Below are positions 18,413-27,468 of a stretch of 64,000 nt of DNA, one piece after another. Below the pieces are notes generated by a model that was not told where the DNA came from, did not search any database, and saw only the letters and a program-made list of their open reading frames with translations. Position 1 is the stretch's first letter. The number at the start of each line of letters is the position of its first letter. The stretch is from Psychromonas ingrahamii 37. Its GTDB lineage: Bacteria; Pseudomonadota; Gammaproteobacteria; Enterobacterales; Psychromonadaceae. A program made the position numbers and the translations under genes. The DNA lies in assembly GCF_000015285.1 (NCBI RefSeq), contig NC_008709.1, positions 806,001 to 870,000 of the forward strand. The letters run 5' to 3'.

Positions 18413-19318
18413 ATGGCAAATACTTTTGCTCTTATTTTAGTTATTGCAACCTTTGTAACCGGTATTATTTGGATTATAGATAAAATAAAATGGGGACCTG
18501 CACGACGGGCCGCTCAAAAGGCTGCACAGGAAAAAGCGACGGTTAAACTTGATGAAGAGGTGCTTGCGACCATTCATCCTGAAAATGTAGTGATTGAAAA
18601 TGCACGTTCACTTTTTCCAGTGATCCTGATTGTTTTTATACTGCGTTCGTTTATTTATGAGCCCTTTCAAATTCCATCTGGATCGATGATGCCAACGCTT
18701 TTAGTGGGTGATTTTATACTGGTGGAAAAATTTTCCTACGGTGTAAAAGAGCCCGTATGGCAAAATACCTTAATCCCCATGGGCAAGGTAAAACGCGGTG
18801 ATGTTGCCGTCTTTAAATACCCGGAAGATATCCGTGTTGATTTTATCAAACGTGTTGTCGGTCTACCTGGGGATCATATTGTTTATAAAGATAAACAGTT
18901 ATATTTATGCGCAAGCGAGCCATGTGCTTCATACAAAGCGTTAGAGATGAATTTTATCGGTGAGCAGGAATTCGTTGATGAAGAAAGCACAATGCAGGTT
19001 TACAACGAAATGTTAGGCCAAGTGGCACATCAGATACTGATTAACCCAATGCGCATTGATCAACCTGCCCGTTATTACCAACAGCCCGAGACTGTCGCTT
19101 ATGAGTGGATTGTGCCAGAAGGGCATTATTTTATGATGGGTGATAACCGTGATAACAGCAGAGACAGTCGTTACTGGGGATTTGTGCCGGAACAAAATTT
19201 AGTCGGTAAAGCCGTTGCTATTTGGATTAGTTTTGAATTTCAGCGTAGCAGCCGCAGTATTCTCCCTTCTTGGGTCCCAAGTGGTGTGCGTTTTGACCGA
19301 GTTGGTGGGATAAAATGA
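18413..19318 (+). CDS. lepB: Signal peptidase I
   Basis: Inner-membrane protease that removes signal peptides from exported proteins. The 301-residue protein has two N-terminal membrane segments (about 4-22 and 66-82), the catalytic serine S91 in [10 protein letters not shown] and the general-base lysine K146 in [13 protein letters not shown], at the same numbers as in E. coli, and the box [18 protein letters not shown]. The stop codon overlaps the rnc start (ATGA), so lepB heads a coupled lepB-rnc-era-recO-pdxJ block. Confidence 0.97.
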   Translation: MANTFALILVIATFVTGIIWIIDKIKWGPARRAAQKAAQEKATVKLDEEVLATIHPENVVIENARSLFPVILIVFILRSFIYEPFQIPSGSMMPTLLVGDFILVEKFSYGVKEPVWQNTLIPMGKVKRGDVAVFKYPEDIRVDFIKRVVGLPGDHIVYKDKQLYLCASEPCASYKALEMNFIGEQEFVDEESTMQVYNEMLGQVAHQILINPMRIDQPARYYQQPETVAYEWIVPEGHYFMMGDNRDNSRDSRYWGFVPEQNLVGKAVAIWISFEFQRSSRSILPSWVPSGVRFDRVGGIK

Positions 19319-20001
19319 TGATCAAACAGGCAGAATTAAAACGTTTAGAAAGACGTGTTGATTATACTTTTTCAGATTTTTCACTGCTTCAACAGGCATT
19401 AACCCATCGCAGTGCCTTGGGAAATCATAATGAGCGTTTAGAGTTTTTAGGTGACTCTATTCTAAGTTATGCTATTTCAACAGATCTTTATGCTCGTTTC
19501 CCAAAGGTCGACGAGGGTGACTTAAGCCGCATGCGGGCAACCTTAGTTTGCGGAAAAATGCTGGCTGAAATTGGACGAGAATTCCAACTCGGCGATTGTT
19601 TGATTTTAGGGCCGGGAGAATTAAAAAGTGGTGGCTTTCGACGCGATTCGATTATCGCCGATGGTGTAGAAGCGATTATTGGTGCCGCTTTTTTAGATTC
19701 AGATATTGATACGGTCAAAAAACTCATTTTAAAATGGTTTGATAGTCGTTTAAATACAATCGAGCCTGGTATCAGCCAAAAAGATCCTAAAACCCGCCTG
19801 CAGGAGCATTTGCAGTCCCGTAAACAGCCTTTACCGATTTATGAGGTGCTGGAAATTAAAGGTGAAGCGCATAATCAGCGTTTTACCATGAGCTGTTCAA
19901 TAGACGGTTTAAAATCAGTACAAGGACAGGGCACCAGTCGTCGTAAAGCAGAACAAATAGCGGCAAATAAAATGTTAGATAGCTTATCAGGAGCTAAATA
20001 A
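19315..20001 (+). CDS. rnc: Ribonuclease III
   Basis: Double-strand-specific endoribonuclease for rRNA and mRNA processing. The 228-residue protein has the signature [11 protein letters not shown] (40-50), the second acidic site [14 protein letters not shown], and a C-terminal dsRNA-binding domain starting [13 protein letters not shown] and ending with [17 protein letters not shown] 19315 overlaps the lepB stop; an adjacent ATG at 19318 is an alternative. The stop TAA shares its last base with the next ATG, which opens a 30-codon ORF before era. Confidence 0.97.
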   Translation: MMIKQAELKRLERRVDYTFSDFSLLQQALTHRSALGNHNERLEFLGDSILSYAISTDLYARFPKVDEGDLSRMRATLVCGKMLAEIGREFQLGDCLILGPGELKSGGFRRDSIIADGVEAIIGAAFLDSDIDTVKKLILKWFDSRLNTIEPGISQKDPKTRLQEHLQSRKQPLPIYEVLEIKGEAHNQRFTMSCSIDGLKSVQGQGTSRRKAEQIAANKMLDSLSGAK

Positions 20002-20093
20002 TGATCCAGAAATGTGAATGTGCTGCACTGGCAGAACGTCTTGAAATATTAATAGAAATCAATGTTGAATTTCTAATGTTGGGAGAAAAATAA
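20001..20093 (+). CDS. 30-codon ORF between rnc and era; decayed copy of the era 5' end
   Basis: This ORF begins at the ATG of a TAATG overlap with rnc and ends in another TAATG overlap with era, with AGGAG (19989-19993) seven bases before the start, so it is probably translated. Its start [16 protein letters not shown] aligns with the Era start [16 protein letters not shown] at M, Q, K, C, A and R, with many conservative differences. The DNA around the two starts, from the GGAG of the ribosome site through the fifth codon, matches at about 22 of 27 positions by eye. It looks like a tandem duplicate of the era initiation region that decayed but stayed open. A function is unknown. Confidence 0.6.
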   Translation: MIQKCECAALAERLEILIEINVEFLMLGEK

Positions 20094-20995
20094 TGACTCA
20101 AAAATGTGGATTAGTGGCAATAGTGGGTCGTCCTAACGTAGGTAAATCAACCCTTATTAATGCTCTTTTAGGGCAAAAAGTAAGTATTACGTCGCGTAAA
20201 GCGCAAACCACCCGTCACCGTATTTTAGGTATTGATACCGAGGGGGATTACCAAACTATCTTTGTTGATACGCCAGGGCTTCATATCGAAGAGAAACGTG
20301 CGATTAACCGCTTAATGAACCGCGCAGCATCAAGCTCAATCAATGATGTTGAAATGGTCATTTTTGTTGTTGAAGGCACACATTGGAATGAAGATGACGA
20401 CATGGTACTGAGTAAGTTTAAGTACTTAAAATGTCCGGTTGTTTTAGCGGTTAATAAGATTGATAACGTCGAAGACAAAGAATTATTACTGCCACATTTA
20501 GAAGCACTGGGTAAACGTTATAACTTTAAACATATTTTACCTATGTCGGCTAAAAAGGGCGATAATATAGAAAAAATTCGGACCTGGGCAAAAGAAGTGC
20601 TGCCAGAATCGGAGCATTATTTTCCCGAAGACTACATCACGGACCGTTCCTCACGCTTTATGGCATCAGAAATGGTCCGTGAAAAATTAATGCGTTTTCT
20701 AGGTGATGAACTGCCTTATTCTGTCACGGTAGAAATCGAGCAGTTTAAGCAGCAGGCCAATGGTGTTTTACACATTAATGCCTTGATCTTGGTCGAACGG
20801 GAAGGTCAAAAACGCATGGTTATCGGTAATAAAGGTGAAAAACTGAAAGCCATAGGTAAACAAGCGCGTATTGATATGGAAGAATTATTTGATTCAAAAG
20901 TCTTTCTGGAAATTTGGGTCAAAGTTAAATCAGGTTGGGCTGATGATGATCGCGCCCTGCGCAGTTTAGGTTATGGTGATGATTATTTAGGTTAG
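20093..20995 (+). CDS. era: GTPase Era
   Basis: Essential GTPase that binds 16S rRNA and helps 30S maturation. The 300-residue protein (E. coli 301) carries G1 GRPNVGKST (12-20), G3 DTPG, G4 NKID and a C-terminal KH domain with [17 protein letters not shown]. The start is the ATG of a TAATG overlap with the preceding small ORF, with GGGAG upstream. It is followed by a gap of about 150 bp holding tandem repeats before recO. Confidence 0.97.
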   Translation: MTQKCGLVAIVGRPNVGKSTLINALLGQKVSITSRKAQTTRHRILGIDTEGDYQTIFVDTPGLHIEEKRAINRLMNRAASSSINDVEMVIFVVEGTHWNEDDDMVLSKFKYLKCPVVLAVNKIDNVEDKELLLPHLEALGKRYNFKHILPMSAKKGDNIEKIRTWAKEVLPESEHYFPEDYITDRSSRFMASEMVREKLMRFLGDELPYSVTVEIEQFKQQANGVLHINALILVEREGQKRMVIGNKGEKLKAIGKQARIDMEELFDSKVFLEIWVKVKSGWADDDRALRSLGYGDDYLG

Positions 20996-21030
20996 TCAGG
21001 TGAAAGGCTGTCAGCTTTTAGCCTTCTGCC

Positions 21031-21114
21031 GACAGCCGATAGCTGATAGCTGATAGCCGACAGCTGATAGCCGACAGCTGATAGCCGACAGCTGATAGCC
21101 AACAGCTGACAGCT
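21031..21114. repeat. Tandem repeat, six 14-bp units (two 7-mers each)
   Basis: Six 14-bp units: GACAGCCGATAGCT, GATAGCTGATAGCC, three exact GACAGCTGATAGCC and AACAGCTGACAGCT. Each is two 7-mers of the form GAYAGCY. The reverse complement RGCTRTC shares its core with the 8-bp arrays at 6997 and 46981 and the 7-mers at 48107 and 53186. It lies between era and recO, probably inside the operon mRNA. Confidence 0.93.
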
Positions 21115-21143
21115 TCTCGCCCGCCACTTTCTGAGGTTATTGA

Positions 21144-21845
21144 ATGTCCATTGAGTGCCACAATGCTTTTATTTTACATCGACGTCCTTATCGGGAAACC
21201 AGTCAGTTAATTGATCTTTTCTGTCAGGACGTTGGTAAAGTAAGCCTGGTTTATAAAGGTGGGCGCAGTAGTACGCGTATGAGACGTGGTACGGCGCAAC
21301 CTTTTACTCTATTGCAAGTCAGTTATTTTGGCCGCGGCAGTTTAAAAACAGTTAAATCCTTTGAAGCGCAAACCCAAGTTGTCCCATTAGTCGGGCAGCG
21401 ACTTTTTCTGGCGATGTATATCAACGAATTATTGTATCGTTTATTGCAGGCAGAAACGGCCTGCGATGGTTTATTTGAGTGTTATCAGCAAACCTTATTA
21501 GCTATTGCCGGCGCTGTGGATCCGCAAATAGCATTGCGTCTTTTTGAGTTGACACTGATTGAAACCTTAGGTTACGGGGTTAATTTTAGCGAAGATATTT
21601 ATAGCGGTGAATTAATTGAAAGCGGTTACGAATATCAATATCAGCATCAAGCAGGTTTTTTTGCTAAACAAGCTATTCATAAACAGCATGACGTTTACAG
21701 TGGGCAGGATATACTTGCATTAGCACAACGTGATTTTTCAAATCAAAATGTCTTAAAATCAGCAAAACGATTTTGCCGGCAAGCATTAGCTAATCTCTTA
21801 GGTGGCAAACCATTACATAGTCGGGCACTCTTTACGGCTAAATAA
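21144..21845 (+). CDS. recO: DNA repair protein RecO
   Basis: Mediator that helps load RecA on SSB-coated DNA in the RecFOR pathway. The 233-residue protein has the family N-terminal OB-fold (NAFILHRRPYRETSQLIDLFCQDVGKVSLVYKGGRS) and a helical C-terminal part with NELLYRLLQAE and LFELTLIETLGYGVNF. E. coli RecO is 242 residues. Placement after era and before pdxJ is the standard gammaproteobacterial order. No zinc-binding cysteine set is apparent. Confidence 0.93.
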   Translation: MSIECHNAFILHRRPYRETSQLIDLFCQDVGKVSLVYKGGRSSTRMRRGTAQPFTLLQVSYFGRGSLKTVKSFEAQTQVVPLVGQRLFLAMYINELLYRLLQAETACDGLFECYQQTLLAIAGAVDPQIALRLFELTLIETLGYGVNFSEDIYSGELIESGYEYQYQHQAGFFAKQAIHKQHDVYSGQDILALAQRDFSNQNVLKSAKRFCRQALANLLGGKPLHSRALFTAK

Positions 21846-21866
21846 ACAATAAAGGATAATTTGTAA

Positions 21867-22601
21867 ATGAGTCAAATTTTACTTGGCGTTAATATCGATC
21901 ATATCGCAACATTACGTAACGCTCGTGGTACTTGTTATCCTGAGCCTGCTCATTTAGCGGCTATTGCCGAGTGTGCCGGTGCCGATGGTATCACTATTCA
22001 TCTGCGTGAAGATCGTCGCCATATTAATGATCGGGATGTCGCAGTACTTGCACAAACGCTGCAAACGCGGATGAACTTGGAAATGGCGGTAACCGATGAG
22101 ATGGTCGATATTGCGCTAAAAACAAAACCCGCCTTTGTGTGCCTGGTACCTGAAAAACGCGAAGAGCTAACCACTGAAGGTGGCTTAAATGTGGTTGCTT
22201 CATTTTCTAAAATTGCCTCTGCCGTGAGCCGGTTAAATGCGGCCGCTATTCAGGTATCATTATTTATTGATCCTGAAAACGCGCAAATTGATGCTGCGAT
22301 TAAAACCGGTGCCGCTTATATTGAGCTGCATACGGGGAAATATGCTGATGCGCCGTCTGAAGATATTCAACAGTTTGAGTTAATGCGCGTCGCAAAAGCG
22401 GCAACTTATGCAAGCCAAGCGGGTATCAAAGTGAATGCCGGGCATGGTCTTAATTACCATAATGTGAAACCTATCGCAGCATTGCCTGAAATTATCGAGC
22501 TTAATATCGGGCATGCGATTGTGGCCCGTGCGCTTGTTGATGGTTTTGGACCTGCAGTTGCAGAAATGAAGCGTCTGATGGTTGAAGGCCGTAACGGCTA
22601 A
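21867..22601 (+). CDS. pdxJ: Pyridoxine 5'-phosphate synthase
   Basis: Condenses 1-deoxyxylulose 5-phosphate with amino-acetone phosphate to make pyridoxine 5'-phosphate. The TIM-barrel protein is 244 residues (E. coli 243), with the start [18 protein letters not shown], the active-site [12 protein letters not shown] and the phosphate-binding [11 protein letters not shown] followed by [13 protein letters not shown]. It follows recO by 21 bp with AAAGGA upstream. The usual next gene acpS is absent; a MITE-like element follows instead. Confidence 0.97.
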   Translation: MSQILLGVNIDHIATLRNARGTCYPEPAHLAAIAECAGADGITIHLREDRRHINDRDVAVLAQTLQTRMNLEMAVTDEMVDIALKTKPAFVCLVPEKREELTTEGGLNVVASFSKIASAVSRLNAAAIQVSLFIDPENAQIDAAIKTGAAYIELHTGKYADAPSEDIQQFELMRVAKAATYASQAGIKVNAGHGLNYHNVKPIAALPEIIELNIGHAIVARALVDGFGPAVAEMKRLMVEGRNG

Positions 22602-22604
22602 ATA

Positions 22605-22789
22605 ATACCAAATCCATTAATTTTCTGTTCATTTATGCTGGTTAAAACACATACTAGCTAGACATAAAACTACGTTTTAGTCTTTGTGCTTGATTTTATA
22701 ATTAGAACAACTAGTTACTGCAATCAATGCCTTGCTTTTATGCGTTTTCCCGGCGCCTAAATAGATCACTTAATTAGTGGAATTGGTAT
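22605..22789. mobile_element. MITE-like element with 18-bp terminal inverted repeats
   Basis: ATACCAAATCCATTAATT (22605-22622) and the complement of 22772-22789, ATACCAATTCCACTAATT, match at 16 of 18 positions. The 185-bp interval is non-coding and AT-rich. Size and terminal repeats fit a non-autonomous miniature transposable element or a dispersed repeat. No clear target-site duplication was seen and no second copy is in this window. Confidence 0.7.
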
Positions 22790-22879
22790 ACAACAATTAG
22801 CTGAATATTATGCAGTACTTGTACTGAGGGTATCATCGCGGTATTGTTTTTTGTTACGGAATTAAAAGGTGAAATAATT

Positions 22880-24106
22880 TTGTCAAACTCTTCTTTTTGC
22901 GTTTATCAAATACGTCAGCATTTTCCGATTCTAGATCAAATGATTAATGAACATCCTTTGATCTATTTAGATAACGCGGCGACGACCCAAAAACCCCAAG
23001 CTATGGTGGATGCCATTGCTGCATATTATTTGCGTGATAACGCCAATGTACACCGCGGCAGCCATCATCTGAGCCTTCGCGCGACGGCCGCATTTGAGGG
23101 CGTTAGAGAGACCGTAAAAACATTTATTAATGCCAAAAACACAAAAGAAATCATCTGGACAAAAGGCACAACGGAAGGCATTAATTTATTAGCCAATGTA
23201 TTATCTAAAGGCTTGAAAGCCGGTGATGAAGTCATTATCAGTGCATTGGAGCACCATGCAAATATTGTGCCCTGGCAAATGCTGGTAGAATCACTGGGTA
23301 TCGTTTTAAAAATCATTCCATTGACCCTGCAGCAGGATTTAGATTTAAAGAGTTACCAGAAACTATTAAGTGCAAAAACCAAAATTGTATCGGTCACCCA
23401 TATCTCCAATGCATTAGGCGTTATTAATCCTATTAAAGAGATAATAAAACTGGCTCATCAGGTTGGCGCTCAGGTTATTATTGATGGTGCCCAGGCAGTT
23501 GGGCATTTAATCGTTGATGTAAAGGATCTTGACTGTGATTATTACGTTTTTTCCGGCCATAAATTATTTTCCCCAACAGGAGTAGGTGTTTTATACGGCA
23601 AACAGCACCTTTTAGAAGCCCTACCTCCCTGGCAGGGTGGCGGAGAGATGATTAAAACGGTGAGTTTTGAAAAAAGTACTTTTAACCAATTACCTTTTAA
23701 GTTTGAAGCGGGTACGCCTAATATTGCCGGTATAATAGGGATGGGTGCAGCCATTGATTTTATCCGTGTTTTTAACCGCCAGGATTTGATTGATCATGAA
23801 CAGTCATTATTAACTTTCACGGAAAAAGCGTTATTAGAGCTCCCTGCTATCACTGTTTTTTATGAAGGCGGAGTTAAGTCTGGTGCGCTCAGTTTTGCGG
23901 TTAAAGGTGAACACCCAAGTGATATTGCGATGTTATTAGATGCGCAGGGTATTGCTGTGCGCAGTGGAATGCATTGTGCTATGCCCCTAATGGCGGAACT
24001 TAATTGCAAAGGCACCGTAAGAGTCTCATTTTCAATTTATAATACCCATGAGGAAGCTGAGCGTTTTATTGAAGCGCTGAAAAAAATATTGGAAATGTTA
24101 GAGTAA
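22880..24106 (+). CDS. Group II cysteine desulfurase (SufS/CsdA type)
   Basis: PLP enzyme that takes sulfur from cysteine for Fe-S cluster or other sulfur-transfer pathways. From TTG 22880, with AGGTGA seven bases upstream, it has 408 residues. PLP lysine K228 lies in VFSGHKLFSPTGVGVLYG and the catalytic cysteine C366 in RSGMHCAMPLM, close to the E. coli SufS numbering; HCAMPLM is more SufS-like than CsdA-like. An in-frame TTG at 22844 would give 420 residues but lacks a good ribosome site. There are no suf or csdE neighbours, so which pathway it feeds is open. Confidence 0.88.
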   Translation: MSNSSFCVYQIRQHFPILDQMINEHPLIYLDNAATTQKPQAMVDAIAAYYLRDNANVHRGSHHLSLRATAAFEGVRETVKTFINAKNTKEIIWTKGTTEGINLLANVLSKGLKAGDEVIISALEHHANIVPWQMLVESLGIVLKIIPLTLQQDLDLKSYQKLLSAKTKIVSVTHISNALGVINPIKEIIKLAHQVGAQVIIDGAQAVGHLIVDVKDLDCDYYVFSGHKLFSPTGVGVLYGKQHLLEALPPWQGGGEMIKTVSFEKSTFNQLPFKFEAGTPNIAGIIGMGAAIDFIRVFNRQDLIDHEQSLLTFTEKALLELPAITVFYEGGVKSGALSFAVKGEHPSDIAMLLDAQGIAVRSGMHCAMPLMAELNCKGTVRVSFSIYNTHEEAERFIEALKKILEMLE

Positions 24107-24200
24107 GTTTTTATCGGTTAGCCGACTTCAAGCCCTTTGCCGTACTGATTGATGCGGCTTATTTTTTATTCCTTGCCCCTTTTGTATGCTGTACCGCTTC

Positions 24201-24270
24201 TTCAAAATTTTTATCGCACCCGACTTATTTAAAAAATCACTTTTGGCCATGGCTGTGGCAAGCTGGATCG
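24201..24270 (+). pseudogene. Decayed copy of the glycerate kinase 5' end
   Basis: Read in frame from 24201, the sequence gives FKIFIAPDLFKKSLLAMAVA, against MKIVIAPDSFKESLSAMAVA at the real gene start. DNA identity to 24363-24432 is roughly 85-90% by eye, with no gap. The start codon is TTC instead of ATG and similarity ends near 24270, after which the frame continues unrelated to a stop. It is a 70-bp remnant lying 162 bp upstream of the intact copy. Confidence 0.88.
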
Positions 24271-24363
24271 CGTTATGCCAAGCGAGGACTTTTTGTGTTA
24301 AATTCTAAGCTGTCTTTTTAGTTTATTAAAATTAGCCCGGTCATAAGAGGAATAGGTGAAATT

Positions 24364-25515
24364 ATGAAAATTGTTATCGCACCCGATTCATTTAAAGAAT
24401 CGCTTTCAGCCATGGCTGTGGCAACCTGCATCGAAAACGGTTTTTCGCAAATTTTTCCTGACTGTGAATTTATCAAGATTCCTCTGGCTGACGGCGGAGA
24501 AGGGACTGTTGATGTTTTAGTTGATATGCTAAAAGGGAAAAAACAATATAAAGAGGTAAAGGGGCCTATTTCCGGTAATGTTAATGCTGTCTGGGCTTTG
24601 CTTAATGATGGTCAATCTAAAACGGCATTAATAGAAATCGCGGCCGCTTCCGGTCTTGATTTAATTACTCCAGAACAACGTAATCCGCTGATAAGCACCA
24701 GTTTTGGTACGGGTCAGATTATACTTCAAGCACTGGATTCAGGCGCTAACAAAATAATCATTGGCTTAGGGGGCAGTGCAAGTAATGATGGGGGAGCGGG
24801 TATTTTACAGGCCCTTGGTGGGCAATTATTGAATGCACAAGGTAATCAACTGACCATTGGCGGGGCGGCGCTTGAAGGCTTAGCGGCTATTGATTTAAGC
24901 AAGCTTGATAAACGCTGCGCCGATGTTGAATTTATTGTTGCCTGTGATGTATCAAATCCTTTAACTGGAGATAATGGCGCAAGTCGCGTTTTTGGACCAC
25001 AAAAAGGGGCAACACCGGAGATGGTTGAGTTACTTGATAGTGCCTTAAGTCATTTTGCCGATATTGCTGCGCAGAGCACCCATATCAAGCAGCAAAAAAG
25101 TGCCGGATTTGGTGCGGCAGGCGGCGCACCATTGGGTTTGTCCTTAGCCTTTAATATTAAAATTCAAGCCGGTATTGATATGGTACTGGATATTTTACAG
25201 GTGGATGATGTATTACAGGGGGCTGATTTGGTGATCACTGGAGAAGGGCAGATGGATAACCAGACGCTTAATGGTAAAACGCCTTATGGTATTGCTAAAC
25301 GCGCACAAGCGCGAGGTATTCCCGTGATTGCGATTGCCGGATCCTTAGGCACTGAAGTGGAAGGCTTATATGAAAATATTGGCAGCATATTTGGGACAGT
25401 GCGTTCAGCGCAGCCTTTAGCGCAGGTATTAAGTGAGGCAGAAGGGAACTTAACGCGCACAGCAAGAAATATTGCTGCAACCTTATTAATAGGAAATGAA
25501 ATTTATCTAAAATAA
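24364..25515 (+). CDS. Glycerate kinase (GlxK/GarK family)
   Basis: Phosphorylates D-glycerate, feeding it to glycolysis. The 383-residue protein has the family start MKIVIAPDSFKESLSAM, IPLADGGEGTVD, the loop GLGGSASNDGGAGILQALGG (from about residue 137), NPLTGDNGASRVFGPQKGA and GEGQMDNQTLNGKTPYG. These place it in the GarK/GlxK family. The start ATG 24364 follows GAGGAATAGGTG. Upstream lies a remnant of its own 5' end. It ends in a strong palindrome facing the convergent TRAP genes, so co-regulation with them is not indicated. Confidence 0.93.
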   Translation: MKIVIAPDSFKESLSAMAVATCIENGFSQIFPDCEFIKIPLADGGEGTVDVLVDMLKGKKQYKEVKGPISGNVNAVWALLNDGQSKTALIEIAAASGLDLITPEQRNPLISTSFGTGQIILQALDSGANKIIIGLGGSASNDGGAGILQALGGQLLNAQGNQLTIGGAALEGLAAIDLSKLDKRCADVEFIVACDVSNPLTGDNGASRVFGPQKGATPEMVELLDSALSHFADIAAQSTHIKQQKSAGFGAAGGAPLGLSLAFNIKIQAGIDMVLDILQVDDVLQGADLVITGEGQMDNQTLNGKTPYGIAKRAQARGIPVIAIAGSLGTEVEGLYENIGSIFGTVRSAQPLAQVLSEAEGNLTRTARNIAATLLIGNEIYLK

Positions 25516-25553
25516 TAAGCGGTTTTGATTAAAAATTTTCCGCAGAGTTATAA

Positions 25554-25588
25554 AAAGAAGAGTGATATTTTAAATATCACTCTTCTTT
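25554..25588. terminator. Near-perfect 35-bp palindrome, bidirectional terminator
   Basis: AAAGAAGAGTGATATTT (25554-25570) and its exact complement (25572-25588) are separated by a single base. It lies between the convergent glycerate kinase and TRAP genes. The stem ends in T-rich sequence on both strands, suitable for stopping transcription from either side. Confidence 0.8.
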
Positions 25589-25630
25589 AAATTAAAGTTA
25601 AAAAAGGAGATCTTTCACTTCTTAATTAAG

Positions 25631-26935
25631 CTAAGCGCTATACAGCATCTGTGGTAACCAAAGTGATAAAGCAGGAATAAAAAGTAATAATAAAAGACGA
25701 ATAATATCAGCACACCAAAAGGGGGTTACGCCTTTAAAAATGGTACTGGTTTTAATGTCTTTAATCACACTGCTTAACACAAATATATTTAATCCTACGG
25801 GTGGAGTAATCAAACTGATTTCAGTCACAACCACCACCACAATACCAAACCAAACAAGGTCAAATCCCATTGCTTGCACCAGTGGATAAAACACCGGGAT
25901 GGTTAATAACAGCATCGATAAACTTTCAAATACTGTCCCTAACAAAATATAAATACCCAGTATTGCCAGCATAACCATAATCGGCTCTGCACCAATAGAG
26001 GTAATTAGATTAACAAGTTCAGCGGGCAAGCCGGCGCGATTAACAAAATTTGAATATATTAATGCCCCAATAATGACACCAAACAGCATGGTAGTTGTAC
26101 GGGCAGTTTCAATAAGGATATCGCGCAGAATCACAAAGGTTAATGACCGGCGATAAAGCGCAATAACGAACGCGCCCCCGGCACCAATTCCCGCGGCTTC
26201 CGTCGGTGTAAATATACCGCCATAAATTCCGCCCATAACAACAATAAACAAACCTAAAATAGACGCCACGGAGCGAACCGCATTCCATCTTTCACTTTTA
26301 CCCATCTTATCTCCACAAGGCCCAGCCTTGGGATTACGCCAAACAACAAAACGTATTGCCAGCATATAAAAAAGTATACCTAATAGACCGGGAATAAAGC
26401 CTGCTGCAAATAAATCTCTTATGCTTTGTTCGGTCATCACACCGTAAATAATTAAAATGACGCTGGGTGGAATTAATATTCCTAACGTACCGCCAGCGGC
26501 AATTGATGCGGAAGCCAAACCATCGGAATAACCGTATTTACGCATCGGTGGCATAGCAACTTTTGCCATTGTCGCAGCTGTCGCAAGGCTTGATCCTGAT
26601 ATTGCAGAAAACCCCCCACACGCGGCAATAGTCGCCATTGCAAGACCGCCTCTCTTGTGTCCTAAAAAGGCATAACAAGCACGATACAGTTCCTGGGATA
26701 ATCCGGCTTTGGTAATAAAATTCCCCATTAAAATAAACAGGGGGATAACAGAAAGACCATAAGATTGAGAGGTATCTATTAAACGGTTAGCACTGATTGA
26801 CAGTGCCCCGCCAAAATTCCAATCGCCTAACGCTGAATAACCAATGAAACCAACAATCCCCATTGCAAAAGCAACGGGCATTCTCAGTAAAATCAATACC
26901 ATTAACGCTGTGAATCCAATTAATGTAATTAGCAT
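25631..26935 (-). CDS. dctM: TRAP transporter large permease (DctM type)
   Basis: The 12-helix channel subunit of a tripartite ATP-independent periplasmic transporter, driven by the sodium gradient. The 434-residue protein shows the DctM hallmarks LLRMPVAFAMGIVGF, SLSVIPLFILMGNF-type start, GGFSAISGSSLATAATMAKVAMP and GTLGILIPPSVILIIYGV. It starts two bases after the small permease gene and closes the dctPQM operon. The substrate is set by the binding protein; the paa neighbours suggest an aromatic acid. Confidence 0.93.
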   Translation of the reverse strand: MLITLIGFTALMVLILLRMPVAFAMGIVGFIGYSALGDWNFGGALSISANRLIDTSQSYGLSVIPLFILMGNFITKAGLSQELYRACYAFLGHKRGGLAMATIAACGGFSAISGSSLATAATMAKVAMPPMRKYGYSDGLASASIAAGGTLGILIPPSVILIIYGVMTEQSIRDLFAAGFIPGLLGILFYMLAIRFVVWRNPKAGPCGDKMGKSERWNAVRSVASILGLFIVVMGGIYGGIFTPTEAAGIGAGGAFVIALYRRSLTFVILRDILIETARTTTMLFGVIIGALIYSNFVNRAGLPAELVNLITSIGAEPIMVMLAILGIYILLGTVFESLSMLLLTIPVFYPLVQAMGFDLVWFGIVVVVVTEISLITPPVGLNIFVLSSVIKDIKTSTIFKGVTPFWCADIIRLLLLLFIPALSLWLPQMLYSA

Positions 26936-26937
26936 GC

Positions 26938-27459
26938 TTATCCCTGGTTTTTATATTGTTTATTAAGTGTTTCAGTTAAAACCAAAACAAGCGAGGTAAT
27001 AGCTGTTAACCAACATGTTAACGCAAGGAAGTAAGTCAAGTAATAAACAGGTATTTCCAAATACAGCGTTATTTCATGATAACGCTGTGAACGTTCGGCA
27101 AGACCCCAAACCTTGCCACCTATAACAAAAAGACTCGTTGCAATAGCGATATTAAATACATTGTCACGAAATGTTTTAACCTTTTTCGGAATAAAAGAGT
27201 CCATAATGTCGACACTTATGTGCTCTTTACGCCATGTAATAATAGGCAGTGCAGAAAAAATCAAGCACCCGAGCAGGAGCCGAGTTAATTCTACACTTCC
27301 AATAAGAGGAGCAGAGAATAGATAGCGGCCAATAACATCGATACAGGTTATGGTCATTAATCCAAACAATACAAATGCAGTCAACAATTTGAGACATTTA
27401 TCTAAAAACTCAGCGCCAACTTCCCAATATTTAATCATGTTTCCAATAAAAAAGGTCAT
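26938..27459 (-). CDS. dctQ: TRAP transporter small permease (DctQ type)
   Basis: The four-helix small membrane subunit that pairs with DctM. It has 173 residues with hydrophobic segments at about 20-42, 55-75, 96-116 and 137-160, and the DctQ motif TCIDVIGRYLFSAPLIGSVELTR followed by the WRKEHISVDI element. It sits between the binding protein (9-bp gap) and DctM (2-bp gap), the common order. Confidence 0.9.
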   Translation of the reverse strand: MTFFIGNMIKYWEVGAEFLDKCLKLLTAFVLFGLMTITCIDVIGRYLFSAPLIGSVELTRLLLGCLIFSALPIITWRKEHISVDIMDSFIPKKVKTFRDNVFNIAIATSLFVIGGKVWGLAERSQRYHEITLYLEIPVYYLTYFLALTCWLTAITSLVLVLTETLNKQYKNQG

Positions 27460-27468
27460 ATAACAATC

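Noticed and set aside
21001-21114. CRISPR array
   Set aside because: Units are 14 bp and directly adjoining, without unique spacers; no cas genes.
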